From: Vampirovibrio chlorellavorus
GTDB taxonomy: Bacteria; Cyanobacteriota; Vampirovibrionia; Vampirovibrionales; Vampirovibrionaceae
Reading direction: 5' to 3'
Length of the DNA: 64,000 nt
Assembly (NCBI GenBank): GCA_001858525.1
Contig: LAPX01000007.1
Location: forward strand, 186,001-250,000
The notes beneath the pieces were generated by a model. That model did not search any database and was not told the origin of the DNA. It was given only the letters and a program-made list of their open reading frames with translations. Both the position numbers and the translations under genes were made by a program. This document shows, in pieces, positions 31,951-42,023 of this stretch; within the stretch, counting starts at the first letter, position 1, and every line of letters starts with the position of its first letter.

Positions 31951-34719
31951 TTATGAAGGCGGCGGCGTGGATTGCAAGCGGGTCATTGTCTGCCGCCAGG
32001 CCTCAGTATCGGCTTCCCAATAGGTTTCCGCCAAAAAGGCCTCATCCTCCGATTCCGACAAAACGGTGCGCCATGCCGCTGGATATTCATCCGGGGCCGT
32101 CCAGTCCGGCGATTGAGTGCTGCGCACCACGTACAACTTCCGCATGGCCCGTGTGAGGGCCACATAAAACACCCGCTGGGCCTCCGTGGCTGAGCGAGGA
32201 GATAGCCAGCATTTTTGATAAACCTCTTTTTTCAGGTTATCCAGACCATGTACTTTACCCAGAATCAGGCCAAAGCCCGCTTTGCCTGCATATTGGGGAT
32301 CAAAAATGAGGGCGGTATCGTTCCCACCCCGATTGCCGCCCAAATCGGTATAAGCGGCAAACACCACCGGAAATTCCAACCCCTTGGAAGCGAACACCGT
32401 CATAATGCGCACGGCGTCCTCGCCAGACAATTCCTCTTTCACTGGCAATTCCTGATTGGGATTGGCCGCGTATTGCTCCAGAATCTCCAACACCTCGTCC
32501 AGAGTGGGCTGAATGGGCTTGTTCTGCCCAAACAGATACAGTAATTTTTCAAACATGCGCAAGGTAATGCGCTGCTGCTTTTGCTGCCACGCAGGCGTCT
32601 GGGAGGAAATTAAGCCCACCGCCGCCGCCAACTGTTGAAACAACGGCACTGCCGCCAAGCGGGCCTTACGCTTGCGAATGGCTAACAGTTGAAAGGCCAG
32701 ATCGCCCACCGCCTGAGCCACAGCCAGCGGCAAGGCCGGGCAATCCTGAGAGCGTTCGCGCAAGTGCAGACAGGCATCGAACAAGGTGGCCTTGCGATGC
32801 GCCCACTCCGGGGAAGGGTTGGGCAAGCTGTGCTTTAAGGTCATCAAGGCCCGCAGTTGCCGATGGTTCAGTTTGGCCTGCAAAATACGCACCAGCGATA
32901 ACTCATCGCTCAAGTCGCACATCAAACGCAGCAAGGCCATAGCATCCTGAATGACCGACTCCTGAAAAAAGCCCAGATTCTTGGGTTTAATCGAGGGAAT
33001 CCCCAGCGCCGCCAATTGACCCTGAATGCGCTCCGCCTTGGCGTGGGATTTCACCAGCACCGCAATATCAGAGAAACGACACTCCCCAGCATCCACCAGG
33101 CGGGCCACTTCCAGAGCGATAAACTGGGCTTCCCGCTCTTTTTGTTCCTCAATGGGCTTTTTACCCGGTTGGCCGCTCTCTTTTTGAATCATTTCATCCA
33201 AATTCAGCCAAACCACCTTGGGTTCAGTAATTCCCGCGTTTTTCTCACAGGGTTCCAACTGCTGATTGGGGCCTTGGGCAATTTGCTCGGTCAGTTGGTT
33301 GGCCACTGCCAGCACCGGCGGCAAGGATCGGTAGTTGGTTTGCAGGTTCACCGTTTTGTGGGGATGCTTCCCGAAAATCAGCCGCAGGTTTTCTGGTTGA
33401 GCAAACCGAAAAGCGTAAATGGACTGCTTCTCATCGCCCACCACGGTCAGGTTCTGGGCCCGCTCCCGAATGATCAATGCCAGCAAGCGCAATTGGCTGC
33501 CATTGGAATCCTGAAATTCATCTACAATGACCGCTGCAAACTGATTTTGGTAACGCTGCCGCAAATCCGGGCGGCGTTCCAGCAGGTGAATGGTATGGTT
33601 GATCAGGTCATCGAAATCGCAGGCCTTTTCCATCAGCAAGCGAGCCTGATACAGAGCATACACACTAGCCACAATGCCGATCAACCGGGTTTCAACGGCC
33701 AACGCGTCGGTCAATAGCTTCGTATCGGGGAAAGCAGGCTCAAAAGTTTTGGGCACCAGATAAAACTTGGCCAAGCCCTCCACTTCGTCCTTATAGCTGC
33801 CGGGGCTCAGCTTCTTGCCCTTGGCTTCCGCTTTGCGTTCTGCGGACTGGATGGGTTGCCAACTGCTATGCGCCCAGGGAGACAAACTGCCCGTCCAGGC
33901 TTCCACCTTCGCCAACATATTCTCCAGCTTGGCCGCATCAGGGTCATGCGGCACTGGCAAGTCGGTTAGCCTTTCGGTCAAAGCCTTGGATTGCCGCAAG
34001 GCGGTCTCATAAAACTCCAGTGGGGAAAGGCCAGCGGTTTTAATTCGGGTAATGAGGGCAAACAAACGTTCCGCGGACAAGGTGCTTTCCACATCCTCCA
34101 GCCCGCAGGCCTGTAGCGAAGCCAGACTCAAAACATCCGGTGGCAAGTGGGCCGACAAGCCAGACTGGGCCAGCAATGGCCCGAGCGAATGGTTCTCCCC
34201 CAGCAAGACGCTTTTAACCACCCGATTGAACAAAACCTGCTGATCCAGCGGGTTGAGAATGACAAAATCCGGCGGCAAGTACACATCCACGGCATGCAAA
34301 CGCAACAGCCGCATACAAAACTGGTGAAAAGTGCTAATCCAGGCATCGGGGCCCAGGCCACTTTCCCCGTTTTCCAGCAACCGACGATGAATCCGCTCCC
34401 GCATGCCCTGAGCGGCGTCCTTGGTAAAGGTCACCACCAAAATGGCTTCCTCCGGGCGTGCCGTGCCCTGTTGGCGCAAATCCTGCACCAGTTTCACAAA
34501 GCGCCGGGAGATGAGCTCGGTTTTGCCGGTCCCGGCACCCGCCAACACCTGCAAGGGTTCATCAATAGGCGTGGTGACAGCCTCTTGCTGCCGCTCATTC
34601 AAGCCCTTTAGAAAATCATCGCCCGAAGGCTTACCCGCGTGTTGCACTTCTGATGGCCCAGTTAATTCGGATAGAGGCACTTCAAATGGAGGCACTTCAA
34701 ACAGATCCAGTTGACTCAT
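31951..34719 (-). CDS. UvrD/Rep-family (AddA-like) DNA helicase without nuclease domain
   Basis: A 922-residue superfamily 1A helicase. LNERQQEAVTT is the Q-motif, AGAGTGKT at 60-67 is Walker A, VVTFTKDAA motif Ia, VIVDEFQDSN the DExx box, VVGDEKQSIYAFR motif III, IMTVFASKGLEFPVV motif V, and FYVALTRAMRKL motif VI. After motif VI only about 50 residues remain, so the C-terminal PD-(D/E)XK nuclease of true AddA is missing. Its start overlaps the stop of the AddB-like gene by one base (TAATG), so the two form a unit for processing double-strand breaks. Confidence 0.9.
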   Translation of the reverse strand: MSQLDLFEVPPFEVPLSELTGPSEVQHAGKPSGDDFLKGLNERQQEAVTTPIDEPLQVLAGAGTGKTELISRRFVKLVQDLRQQGTARPEEAILVVTFTKDAAQGMRERIHRRLLENGESGLGPDAWISTFHQFCMRLLRLHAVDVYLPPDFVILNPLDQQVLFNRVVKSVLLGENHSLGPLLAQSGLSAHLPPDVLSLASLQACGLEDVESTLSAERLFALITRIKTAGLSPLEFYETALRQSKALTERLTDLPVPHDPDAAKLENMLAKVEAWTGSLSPWAHSSWQPIQSAERKAEAKGKKLSPGSYKDEVEGLAKFYLVPKTFEPAFPDTKLLTDALAVETRLIGIVASVYALYQARLLMEKACDFDDLINHTIHLLERRPDLRQRYQNQFAAVIVDEFQDSNGSQLRLLALIIRERAQNLTVVGDEKQSIYAFRFAQPENLRLIFGKHPHKTVNLQTNYRSLPPVLAVANQLTEQIAQGPNQQLEPCEKNAGITEPKVVWLNLDEMIQKESGQPGKKPIEEQKEREAQFIALEVARLVDAGECRFSDIAVLVKSHAKAERIQGQLAALGIPSIKPKNLGFFQESVIQDAMALLRLMCDLSDELSLVRILQAKLNHRQLRALMTLKHSLPNPSPEWAHRKATLFDACLHLRERSQDCPALPLAVAQAVGDLAFQLLAIRKRKARLAAVPLFQQLAAAVGLISSQTPAWQQKQQRITLRMFEKLLYLFGQNKPIQPTLDEVLEILEQYAANPNQELPVKEELSGEDAVRIMTVFASKGLEFPVVFAAYTDLGGNRGGNDTALIFDPQYAGKAGFGLILGKVHGLDNLKKEVYQKCWLSPRSATEAQRVFYVALTRAMRKLYVVRSTQSPDWTAPDEYPAAWRTVLSESEDEAFLAETYWEADTEAWRQTMTRLQSTPPPS

Positions 34720-37700
34720 TACTCCAAACCCTCACCCTCTGAGCCATTTCCCTGCTCGCAAATGCCCGCGTACGGGCAGTAATCGCAGGCCCCCGATTCC
34801 GGCACCGGCGAAAAATGCGCGCTACTCAAAATGGGATCAACCACATGAGACTGAATATCACCTAAAACCCGTTTCCGTTGCGCATCCAGAACATCCGCAC
34901 CCAAGCCCAGCCGAATGGAGCCCTGACTGGGATTATCCGGGAACTGGGGACGCACCAGTTGCAGGGAGACCCCGGCCATACCGCCTATGAGCGTCTTATC
35001 CTGCTGAGCGGCCCAGTAATACAGGGGTAATTGATAATCAATGGGGTAGGCCGCGTTTAATTTATTGGCAAAACGCTGATGATGGGGCAGTTCTGGCTCG
35101 TCTGGCAAGGCATCCACCGTGGCTTCAAACCGCTGCTCGCACAATTCCCAGCGGGTGCCGTACTTGCTGGCCCCGTAAGTCTTGTAATCCATCACTTCCC
35201 AGCGACCATCGGCCAGTTGAATCACCGCATCCATTTTTCCGGTCAAACGACAGCGCTCTAGCCCGGCCAGCACCACATCTTTCAACTCCCGCTCGGCATA
35301 AATAGCCTTCAGGGTGCCGTAACGGTCGAAGTAACCCTTCTCCGTCAAATCCTCAATAGAAGCCAACAATGACTGTCGGAGTGAATGCACGGCCAAGGGG
35401 CTCATTTGAGCCAAGGTCTGGCGTTCCCGCTCCCCGAAGCCCGCCATGTAAAAGGCATGAGAATCGCTTTCAAACCCAAAGAAAGCCTCGGCCACTTCCC
35501 GCAAGCGCTGGGGCGTATGCTCTCCCGTCGGGGTTTGACTGTTGAAGGCTTCCATCACCTTGTGAATTAGCGTTCCCAGACTGGCTGCCACCGAGCCCGG
35601 CTCTTTCAGGCCCAACAAGTGCTTGTAATAATACTGCCGGGGGCACTGCATGTACCGGGTAATAGCGGTGGGGCTAATCGATAGATCCTCATTAGCCTCA
35701 AAAACCGGCTCCGGGGCTTGCGGATGGAGTTGGGCCCAAGCGCTTTTGCTCTGGTAATCGCTTTGAAAATCCGGCAACTCACTGTCAAGGTCTAGTTCTG
35801 GCTGTAAAGCATTTAAACGAGGGGGCTGATTGCAATAATCCACCTCGCAAGCCGGTACGGCGCTGGCTGCAGATTCACAAGCGCACACCAGCGCAGCCGA
35901 GGGACAGTGCAGCAACTGCCGCTTTTGGGCCAGCAGGGCCGTATAGTAGGGCGAGGGCAAGACCCGTTCGGTATCCTGCTGTTGGTGGCAGGTTAAAAAC
36001 AAACGCTGACTGGCCCGACTGGCTGCCACCGCAAACAAACGCCGCTCTTCGGCTTCGCTAAACAGGGCAGGCAAGCCCAACGATTCCAGAACCGACTGAC
36101 TGAGCCACTCTGAGCTTTCCCGATGACTGGGAAATTCCTCGCTTTGCAGAAACGGCATGGCCACCACGGGAAATGTCTCTCCCTGGGCCTGGTGAACGCT
36201 AAGTAAGCGAACCTGATTTTGCTTGTCAGTGCCCGTCGAAGTCTGCCAGAACTGCTCAAACTGGCTCAATAGCATACGCAAGGACAGCCCTTGGCCGGTG
36301 GCCTGATAAAATCGCTGGCCCAATTGCGCCATGGCTTTTCGCACGGGCTGCAAAGAGGCCCACAAAGCCAGTTCAGGACTGCTATCCCCCGGTGTAAGAC
36401 TGGGAGAAAAAGCCTGTAAGGCGCCATCCAGTAACTGCCCCGGATCAGGGTGTTGCAGCCAGGTGTGGTACAGGGCAACCACCGCTTGCAGCCTCTCCAC
36501 AACTTCGGGAGACGTTTGCTCCCGATTCAGCCATAGGCCCAACAACCAGACTTGGTCTGCTTCCTGAACAGGCGCTGCCAGCTTGGCCAGCGCCCCCGTA
36601 TGGGCTGTATCGTGTAAAACCGCCTCTAACCAGCGCAGTAAATAGCGATTGTGATTTTTCAAAGAGGCGGCCCATGCCGGAGAGGAGGCTACAGCGCGCA
36701 AGGCCTGACTTTCCAGTACTTCTGGCGTCTCAAACTGTTCCGGCTGAAGGCCCCATTGCTCCCAAATGGCCAGCACTTGCAGCAAGGCGTAAAAATCTCG
36801 CTGAAAATCGAGCACCGCTTCACTCAGGCTCTCATCCTGAAACGGAATGCCTCGCTGTAGAAAGGCGGCATAGAGGTGCGATTTATACCGGCCGGAACGC
36901 AATAGCACCACACAATCCGCCCAAGTGGCCGAACGAGTGCCGCCTTCCACTGTAAAATTAGCCACAGCAATGGACTGTGTGGCTACAATGTCCGCCAGGT
37001 AATCCGCCAAGGCGGTGGCTTCAGCGGCAGCATCGGTGTAATAACCAAATTGAACCATCTGGCCAAGCTGCTCTGAATCGGGGGCCTGCTCCTCCCAAAT
37101 CGGCGCCGGTAACAGGCTGTTCAGCAAGGATAAGACCGGCGCGTTATTACGCAAATTGGCCTGCTGAACCTGATGAGTGACAGGGCGGCCTTGCCGCTGG
37201 AAGAAAGTATCAAAGCAGTCCGGCTGTCCGCCCCGGTAACTGCGAACCCCCAACTTTGGATTACCCGCCAAAACCAGTCGCACCGGTAGCTGGGCCAACA
37301 AGTGGTAATGAGCGAGCGATAACTCCTGAGCCTCATCGATCAAGAGGGCCGAAACCAGTTCAGGCAAGAGCGCAGGCAAGTGCACAGGCAAAGGATTAGG
37401 ATGGGCAGGGGTATCTTGCGGTTGAAGCAGGTGAGCCAGCGCCGGATAGGTCAGCAGGCGGGCCTGCTGGCACAGGCTGAGGAATTGCTGATAAATTTGC
37501 CCCAGTAAATGAACCCGCTCTGGGGAAAGTCCCGTGTACGTGATCAGGTGATCCGGTAAGCAGCCCTGCACTTGGCATTGCCGGATCAGGTTGGCCATTA
37601 ACCGGGTGAATGAAGCATCCTGACTCGCCGAAAACAAGGGATGCTCAGGTTGAATGATGGTTTGCACGGCTTGAGCAATCAAGGTCTGGCTCTCCAGCTC

Positions 37701-38000
37701 ACTCAACAATTGCCAGTGGATAGCTTCAGGCTGATCGGCGTTCAACCAGGCCAGCAAAAACTGGTCCAGGGGCTGCACCGTGATTTGAGCCACCACTTTA
37801 GCCGCTTCCAAACCGGCCAGTTGACTCTCCAGCCGGAGGTAAGCCTGAAGTCGGGATTGATTTTGAGAACTGACCGCCAGCAAACAAAGACTGGACAGGG
37901 CAAGTCCCTCCTGCACGTGCAGACGAATGGCCTCTTTGGCTAAAAATCGGCTTTTACCACTACCGGGGGGGCCAGTGACCAACAAAACAGGCTGGGTCAT
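34719..38000 (-). CDS. AddB-like helicase/nuclease with PD-(D/E)XK domain and Fe-S cysteines
   Basis: A 1093-residue protein. GPPGSGKS at 10-17 is an intact Walker A, but most other helicase motifs are weak, as in AddB. The C-terminal third is a RecB-type nuclease: AITRYMQCPRQYYYKHLLG, GTLIHKVMEAFN, LTGKMDAVIQ, and WEVMDYKTYG (the D..EVMDYK active site). Cys 786 together with C1072, C1075 and C1081 (CDYCPYAGIC) fit the iron-sulfur staple of AddB. So the pair has one nuclease only, in this subunit. It probably resects DNA ends for recombination. It is divergent from the polyprenyl synthase. Confidence 0.85.
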   Translation of the reverse strand: MTQPVLLVTGPPGSGKSRFLAKEAIRLHVQEGLALSSLCLLAVSSQNQSRLQAYLRLESQLAGLEAAKVVAQITVQPLDQFLLAWLNADQPEAIHWQLLSELESQTLIAQAVQTIIQPEHPLFSASQDASFTRLMANLIRQCQVQGCLPDHLITYTGLSPERVHLLGQIYQQFLSLCQQARLLTYPALAHLLQPQDTPAHPNPLPVHLPALLPELVSALLIDEAQELSLAHYHLLAQLPVRLVLAGNPKLGVRSYRGGQPDCFDTFFQRQGRPVTHQVQQANLRNNAPVLSLLNSLLPAPIWEEQAPDSEQLGQMVQFGYYTDAAAEATALADYLADIVATQSIAVANFTVEGGTRSATWADCVVLLRSGRYKSHLYAAFLQRGIPFQDESLSEAVLDFQRDFYALLQVLAIWEQWGLQPEQFETPEVLESQALRAVASSPAWAASLKNHNRYLLRWLEAVLHDTAHTGALAKLAAPVQEADQVWLLGLWLNREQTSPEVVERLQAVVALYHTWLQHPDPGQLLDGALQAFSPSLTPGDSSPELALWASLQPVRKAMAQLGQRFYQATGQGLSLRMLLSQFEQFWQTSTGTDKQNQVRLLSVHQAQGETFPVVAMPFLQSEEFPSHRESSEWLSQSVLESLGLPALFSEAEERRLFAVAASRASQRLFLTCHQQQDTERVLPSPYYTALLAQKRQLLHCPSAALVCACESAASAVPACEVDYCNQPPRLNALQPELDLDSELPDFQSDYQSKSAWAQLHPQAPEPVFEANEDLSISPTAITRYMQCPRQYYYKHLLGLKEPGSVAASLGTLIHKVMEAFNSQTPTGEHTPQRLREVAEAFFGFESDSHAFYMAGFGERERQTLAQMSPLAVHSLRQSLLASIEDLTEKGYFDRYGTLKAIYAERELKDVVLAGLERCRLTGKMDAVIQLADGRWEVMDYKTYGASKYGTRWELCEQRFEATVDALPDEPELPHHQRFANKLNAAYPIDYQLPLYYWAAQQDKTLIGGMAGVSLQLVRPQFPDNPSQGSIRLGLGADVLDAQRKRVLGDIQSHVVDPILSSAHFSPVPESGACDYCPYAGICEQGNGSEGEGLE

Positions 38001-38178
38001 AGAACTGAATTTTTCGACTCCCTGAGCAAAGCGGACAAACTGAACGCTTGAGACTGCGTTTTATTATTTTCTCCCGATGGGCGTCCCTTGTAAAATAGAG
38101 ACAGTTTGACGCAGCCCCGGTTCTTACCGATAATGGCTCAGTAACAAGCCGCCGTTACCCCCAACGATTGGATGCAAT

Positions 38179-39198
38179 ATGTCTTCCCTGCTGTCGCCCG
38201 CCGTACAACAAGCGTTTGATCTGATTCTGGCGCCCTTAAACTCGGTCAAAGACAGTCTGAAAGCGATCATTCCGCCACAATCTGCGGTTTTAGCAGAGAC
38301 CGTGGAATATTCCCTGTTAAGCGGGGGGAAATACCTACGCCCAGTGGTCACTTTGCTGTGTGCACAAGCCAGTCAAAACCAAACCCCAGTGCAAATCCAA
38401 CAGGCCGTGGAAGCCTCCGCCGTGGCCGAAATGATTCATGTGGCCACCCTGCTCCACGATGACGTCATTGACGGCTCGGAGCTGCGCCGGGGACGCAAAA
38501 CCGTGCGAGCCCAGTGGGGCAATAAAATTTCAATTCTCAGTGGAGATTACCTATTGGCACAGGCCAGCGTCAAGCTCGCCAAACTGGGAAACCCACGGTT
38601 GGTGTCCATTTTCGCCCATGTACTTGCCGATTTGTGTGACGGGGAAGTAGAGCAAATGAACAGCAGCTACCATCTGGATAGCTCATGGGACAGCTACTAC
38701 CGCAAGACCATGTGCAAGACAGCCAGCCTGTTTTCCGCCGGATGCGAATCGGCAGGCGTGATTAACGGCTTGCCGGAAGAGCAGATTCAGGCCCTGAAAT
38801 CCTACGGGCACCACTTTGGCATTGCTTTTCAGGTGGCCGATGACCTGCTGGACTACACCGCCACAGAAGCCGAAATGGGAAAGCCCGTGCTGGATGATCT
38901 GCGGAACGGGTTGTTAACGGCCCCCATCCTATTGGCAATGGAATCCGAGAAGTTAAGTGCTGAGGCGCAAGCGGAACTGAAGCAGTTGACCACTCAGTTA
39001 TTTGAAGCCCCCGGTGATGAAACGCTGATCCAGAAAATCCAGCAGTACCTGGCCCAGAGTGAGGCCGTGCGTGGCACTCAGCAATTGGCCGATCAGTATG
39101 TGGCCAAGGCCAAACAATCACTGGATTTCTTACCCCCTTCCCCCGCCAAGACAGCCCTGATCAACTTAGCCGAATTCATCCCCCAGCGCCGCGCCTGA
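38179..39198 (+). CDS. All-trans polyprenyl diphosphate synthase
   Basis: A 339-residue prenyltransferase: GGKYLRPVVTLL, first Asp-rich motif LLHDDVIDGSELRRG, second Asp-rich motif VADDLLDYT. It extends farnesyl or geranylgeranyl diphosphate with IPP units. The residue five positions before the first motif is small (Ala/Thr), as in long-chain enzymes that make C35-C45 side chains for quinones (IspB/SdsA type). No other quinone genes are present in the window. It is divergent from the AddB-like gene. Confidence 0.9.
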   Translation: MSSLLSPAVQQAFDLILAPLNSVKDSLKAIIPPQSAVLAETVEYSLLSGGKYLRPVVTLLCAQASQNQTPVQIQQAVEASAVAEMIHVATLLHDDVIDGSELRRGRKTVRAQWGNKISILSGDYLLAQASVKLAKLGNPRLVSIFAHVLADLCDGEVEQMNSSYHLDSSWDSYYRKTMCKTASLFSAGCESAGVINGLPEEQIQALKSYGHHFGIAFQVADDLLDYTATEAEMGKPVLDDLRNGLLTAPILLAMESEKLSAEAQAELKQLTTQLFEAPGDETLIQKIQQYLAQSEAVRGTQQLADQYVAKAKQSLDFLPPSPAKTALINLAEFIPQRRA

Positions 39199-39387
39199 AA
39201 ACGCATCCACGAGGCCCCAGTCGCTATCTGTTCAAGCCCTCAGAGGAATGCCCCCTGCTGGTTGAATTTCAATCACCGTGATGTGGGTGGTTTCAATTTA
39301 CAGTCTCAAAATCCGATTAAACTTTTGCCCAACACGGCCGATACCCCTCATACGCGACTCCCCTACGAGCATGAGGACAGCAGCACC

Positions 39388-39798
39388 ATGTCAGCCGGGC
39401 AACTCCCCTCAGAAAATTCTCCAAAGACCAAACGCATTGGCGGCAAAGAAGCGGCCATCCCCATGGAAGTGGTCATTCTCACCGCCGATCACGAAGTGCA
39501 GGGCATCATCCACGTCTCCCGAGATGCCCGTGAAGAGCGCCGCATCAGCGACTTGCTCAACGATCCGGAGAGACGCTTCCTGGCCGTCACCGATGCCAAG
39601 CTCATCAACCGGAGCGGGCCAAGTTCCCCCCGAATTTACAGCTTTATGCAGCTGCATATCGACAACATTATTATGGTGCACCCTTCCGCCCAAGCCGTGC
39701 TAAAAAACACCGAATACAGCAAAGACGAAGCCCTGCGCTTCGACGGGTTGCGTTCCAAGATGGTCCGCACCATGGGACAAGCGCCTGCCGGTTCGTAA
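39388..39798 (+). CDS. Small conserved protein resembling DUF6812-type domains
   Basis: A 136-residue protein from ATG 39388 (GAGGA ten bases upstream); the frame extends to 39262 but that stretch looks non-coding. The core reads VEVVILTADHEVQGIIHVSRDAREERR in outline, then ISDLLNDPERRFLAVTDAKL and LHIDNIIMVHPSA, a beta-rich pattern seen in small uncharacterised proteins of Cyanobacteria and relatives (DUF6812-like, from memory). No export signal. It converges on the Tat-like gene with six bases between the stops. Function unknown. Confidence 0.7.
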   Translation: MSAGQLPSENSPKTKRIGGKEAAIPMEVVILTADHEVQGIIHVSRDAREERRISDLLNDPERRFLAVTDAKLINRSGPSSPRIYSFMQLHIDNIIMVHPSAQAVLKNTEYSKDEALRFDGLRSKMVRTMGQAPAGS

Positions 39799-39803
39799 CA
39801 CAT

Positions 39804-40355
39804 TTATTTGAAATATTGGCGCATGGCATCCAGAATCGCTTGCGCTTCCTGATCGCCTCGCTGGGCTTTTTGAGCCGCTCGATCCAGCACCAGCCGAGGA
39901 TCTTTCCCCTGTGCTTTCAAGGTCTGGGCTTGGCGAATCCAATCGTTGGCCTTCAACAGCAAGTGTTGATGCCGATCCAGCAAGGCATTTTCAAAGGGAA
40001 ACAGAAAGGGCCGGGCCTTGGCCGCTGCCGCCTGACTCTGCCGCAAGTCCTCCTCCGAGAACGGGGTCAGGCGCTCAATGGGGATATCTTCCCAAGGATG
40101 GGCCTGGGCTGGCGTTGGCCTCAACCCAAACGCCGATAATGGTAACAGGCTCAATAAACCAGCCTGAAGCAACTGCCTTCGGTTGAAGCCAATCGATGGC
40201 CCTTCTAAGCCGTCTTTCCTTTGTGACGAAGGACGGGTAAAGACAGGCTTGGCCTGCGGCGCAGTCCACCGCAATCCTTTTTTGGGCGCTGACTCTTTAT
40301 GCCCGGAAGCGCTTTGAGGCTGCCAAGCAGCGTTGGGCCGAATTTGTAACATCAT
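39804..40355 (-). CDS. Exported protein with Tat-like signal and long N-terminal extension
   Basis: A 183-residue protein with GGGGGAA just before ATG 40355. Residues 57-87 read FNRRQLLQAGLLSLLPLSAFG to PAQAH, a twin-arginine-like signal peptide (RRQLL plus hydrophobic core and AQA cleavage site), but it is preceded by about 56 polar residues, unusual for Tat substrates. The mature part is Ala/Gln-rich and helical (QAAAAKARPFLFPFENALLDRHQHLLLKANDWIRQAQ). A shorter start could restore a normal signal, but no ATG is near. Function unknown. Confidence 0.65.
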   Translation of the reverse strand: MMLQIRPNAAWQPQSASGHKESAPKKGLRWTAPQAKPVFTRPSSQRKDGLEGPSIGFNRRQLLQAGLLSLLPLSAFGLRPTPAQAHPWEDIPIERLTPFSEEDLRQSQAAAAKARPFLFPFENALLDRHQHLLLKANDWIRQAQTLKAQGKDPRLVLDRAAQKAQRGDQEAQAILDAMRQYFK

Positions 40356-40411
40356 TTTGTTCCCCCACTCTGATGTCGATGTTCCCCACTTGAAAATCGG
40401 TTAAAACCCTA

Positions 40412-41428
40412 TTAAAGGGACTTGCCAGACTCCTTTTGCTCGGATTTCAACTTTCGTGTCATCAGGCTTTTCACAATCATTTTCTCGGAAAAAGGCCCAG
40501 ACAGACACATTTCTACCATATCCACAATGGGTGTATCCAGCCCCATTTTATGAGACAACTCGTAGACGGCATGGGTGGTCTTCACCCCTTCGGCCACCAC
40601 TTTGAGGTCGGTCAAAATATTATCCAGCGTTTCCCCTTTGGCCAAGCGAGCCCCCACCTGAAAGTTTCGGCTCAACGGACTGTTAGCGGTAGCCAGCAAG
40701 TCTCCCAGACCGCTCATGCCATACAGGCTCTCCTGATCAGCCCCCAAGGCCACGCTAAAGCGGGTCATCTCGGACAACCCTCGGGTGATTAAAGCCCCCA
40801 GGGCATTATCGCCCAGTTCTTTTTGCTTCATATAGCCACTGGCAATGGCGAAAATGTTTTTCAGGGCTCCGCCCAGCTCCACCCCGGTTACATCGGTGTT
40901 GGAATACAACCGGAATAAATCGTGGGATAAATCCCGTTGCAAGGCTTCGGCAATCTCTAAATCTTCGCAAGCAATGGAGCAAGCGGTCGGTAGACCATTC
41001 AAAATCTCCATAGCCAACGTGGGCCCGGATAAAACCGCATACGGATTGTCCGGCATTTCTTCGGCAAACACCTCAGACATGCGCTTGAGGCTAGGGAACT
41101 CAATGCCTTTGGAGGCGTTCACCAGCACCACATGCTTGGGCAGCTTCACTTCATCCCGCAAACGGCGCAATACTTCCCGGGTGCCGGAAACGGTCACCAC
41201 CATCACAATCACATCAGCATCCCGAACGGCCTCTTCCAGAGAAGCGGTCATGTTGAGCTTTTGGGGCAAAATAACCGGCAACGGAAACAGTACCTTGCGA
41301 TCCCGGTCCATGGCAGCCACTTTATCAGCGTTTCGGTCCCACAGCCACACGTTTTCATTCTGGGCGCCATTCAGCCAGGCCAGGGTCAGCCCCCAACTGC
41401 CTGCTCCCAAAATTGCCAGCTTTTTCAT
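40412..41428 (-). CDS. gpsA: NAD(P)-dependent glycerol-3-phosphate dehydrogenase
   Basis: A 338-residue enzyme from ATG 41428: KKLAILGAGSWGLTLAWL is the nucleotide-binding GxGxxG, SGPTLAME the conserved middle motif, GVELGGALKNIFAIASGY holds the catalytic lysine, and LSGLGDLLAT-like sequence (GMSGLGDLLATANSPLSRNF) follows. It reduces dihydroxyacetone phosphate to sn-glycerol-3-phosphate, the substrate of PlsY, whose gene ends two bases upstream. A further in-frame ATG at 41452 would overlap plsY and is less likely. Confidence 0.96.
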   Translation of the reverse strand: MKKLAILGAGSWGLTLAWLNGAQNENVWLWDRNADKVAAMDRDRKVLFPLPVILPQKLNMTASLEEAVRDADVIVMVVTVSGTREVLRRLRDEVKLPKHVVLVNASKGIEFPSLKRMSEVFAEEMPDNPYAVLSGPTLAMEILNGLPTACSIACEDLEIAEALQRDLSHDLFRLYSNTDVTGVELGGALKNIFAIASGYMKQKELGDNALGALITRGLSEMTRFSVALGADQESLYGMSGLGDLLATANSPLSRNFQVGARLAKGETLDNILTDLKVVAEGVKTTHAVYELSHKMGLDTPIVDMVEMCLSGPFSEKMIVKSLMTRKLKSEQKESGKSL

Positions 41429-41429
41429 T

Positions 41430-42011
41430 TTAAATACGGTTCTCCGTACCATTTAACAGCCGTTGAATGTTGGCCTTATGCAAATAAATAACATAAATTC
41501 CGGCAATGGCGGCATAAATTTGGTAAGGAAGCGGCGCTTTAAACACAATGAGCATGATTGGCGCCAACACACTGGCCAGCATGGAACCCACCGAGACCAT
41601 CCGGGTCAGCCGCATGGTGACATAGGCAATCACCCCCAGTAAAATCCCTGCCACCGGATCAAGGCCCACAAAGCCACCCAGGCCTGTGGCAGCCGATTTT
41701 CCACCGGCAAAGCCCAGGTAAATAGACTTACTATGACCAATTACGGTCGACAAAGCCACCAGCACGTGTAACCAAGGGGCCCCCGGAAACACAAACTTGG
41801 CCAACAGAACCGGCAAAGTGCCTTTCAGGAAGTCCACCAAAAGCACAAACAGGAAGGGTTTGAACCCAGCGGCCCGTTTTACGTTGGTGGCACCGACGTT
41901 ACCGCTGCCCACCTGCCGAATATCCTGGCCGGTCAGCTTTTTGACTACCAGGTACGCTGTGGGAACCGCCCCAATCAAATAGCCAAGCACGGCCGCAATC
42001 AGGTAATGCAT
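41430..42011 (-). CDS. plsY: Glycerol-3-phosphate acyltransferase PlsY
   Basis: A 193-residue polytopic membrane protein with the PlsY signatures GSGNVGATNVKRAAG, VDFLKGTLPVLLA, and HSKSIYLGFAGGKSAATGLG. It acylates glycerol-3-phosphate from acyl-phosphate, the first step of phospholipid synthesis. It lies 12 bases after der and directly before gpsA, which makes its substrate; the three genes are one operon (der-plsY-gpsA), as seen in many bacteria. Confidence 0.95.
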   Translation of the reverse strand: MHYLIAAVLGYLIGAVPTAYLVVKKLTGQDIRQVGSGNVGATNVKRAAGFKPFLFVLLVDFLKGTLPVLLAKFVFPGAPWLHVLVALSTVIGHSKSIYLGFAGGKSAATGLGGFVGLDPVAGILLGVIAYVTMRLTRMVSVGSMLASVLAPIMLIVFKAPLPYQIYAAIAGIYVIYLHKANIQRLLNGTENRI

Positions 42012-42023
42012 TGTATCTACCGC

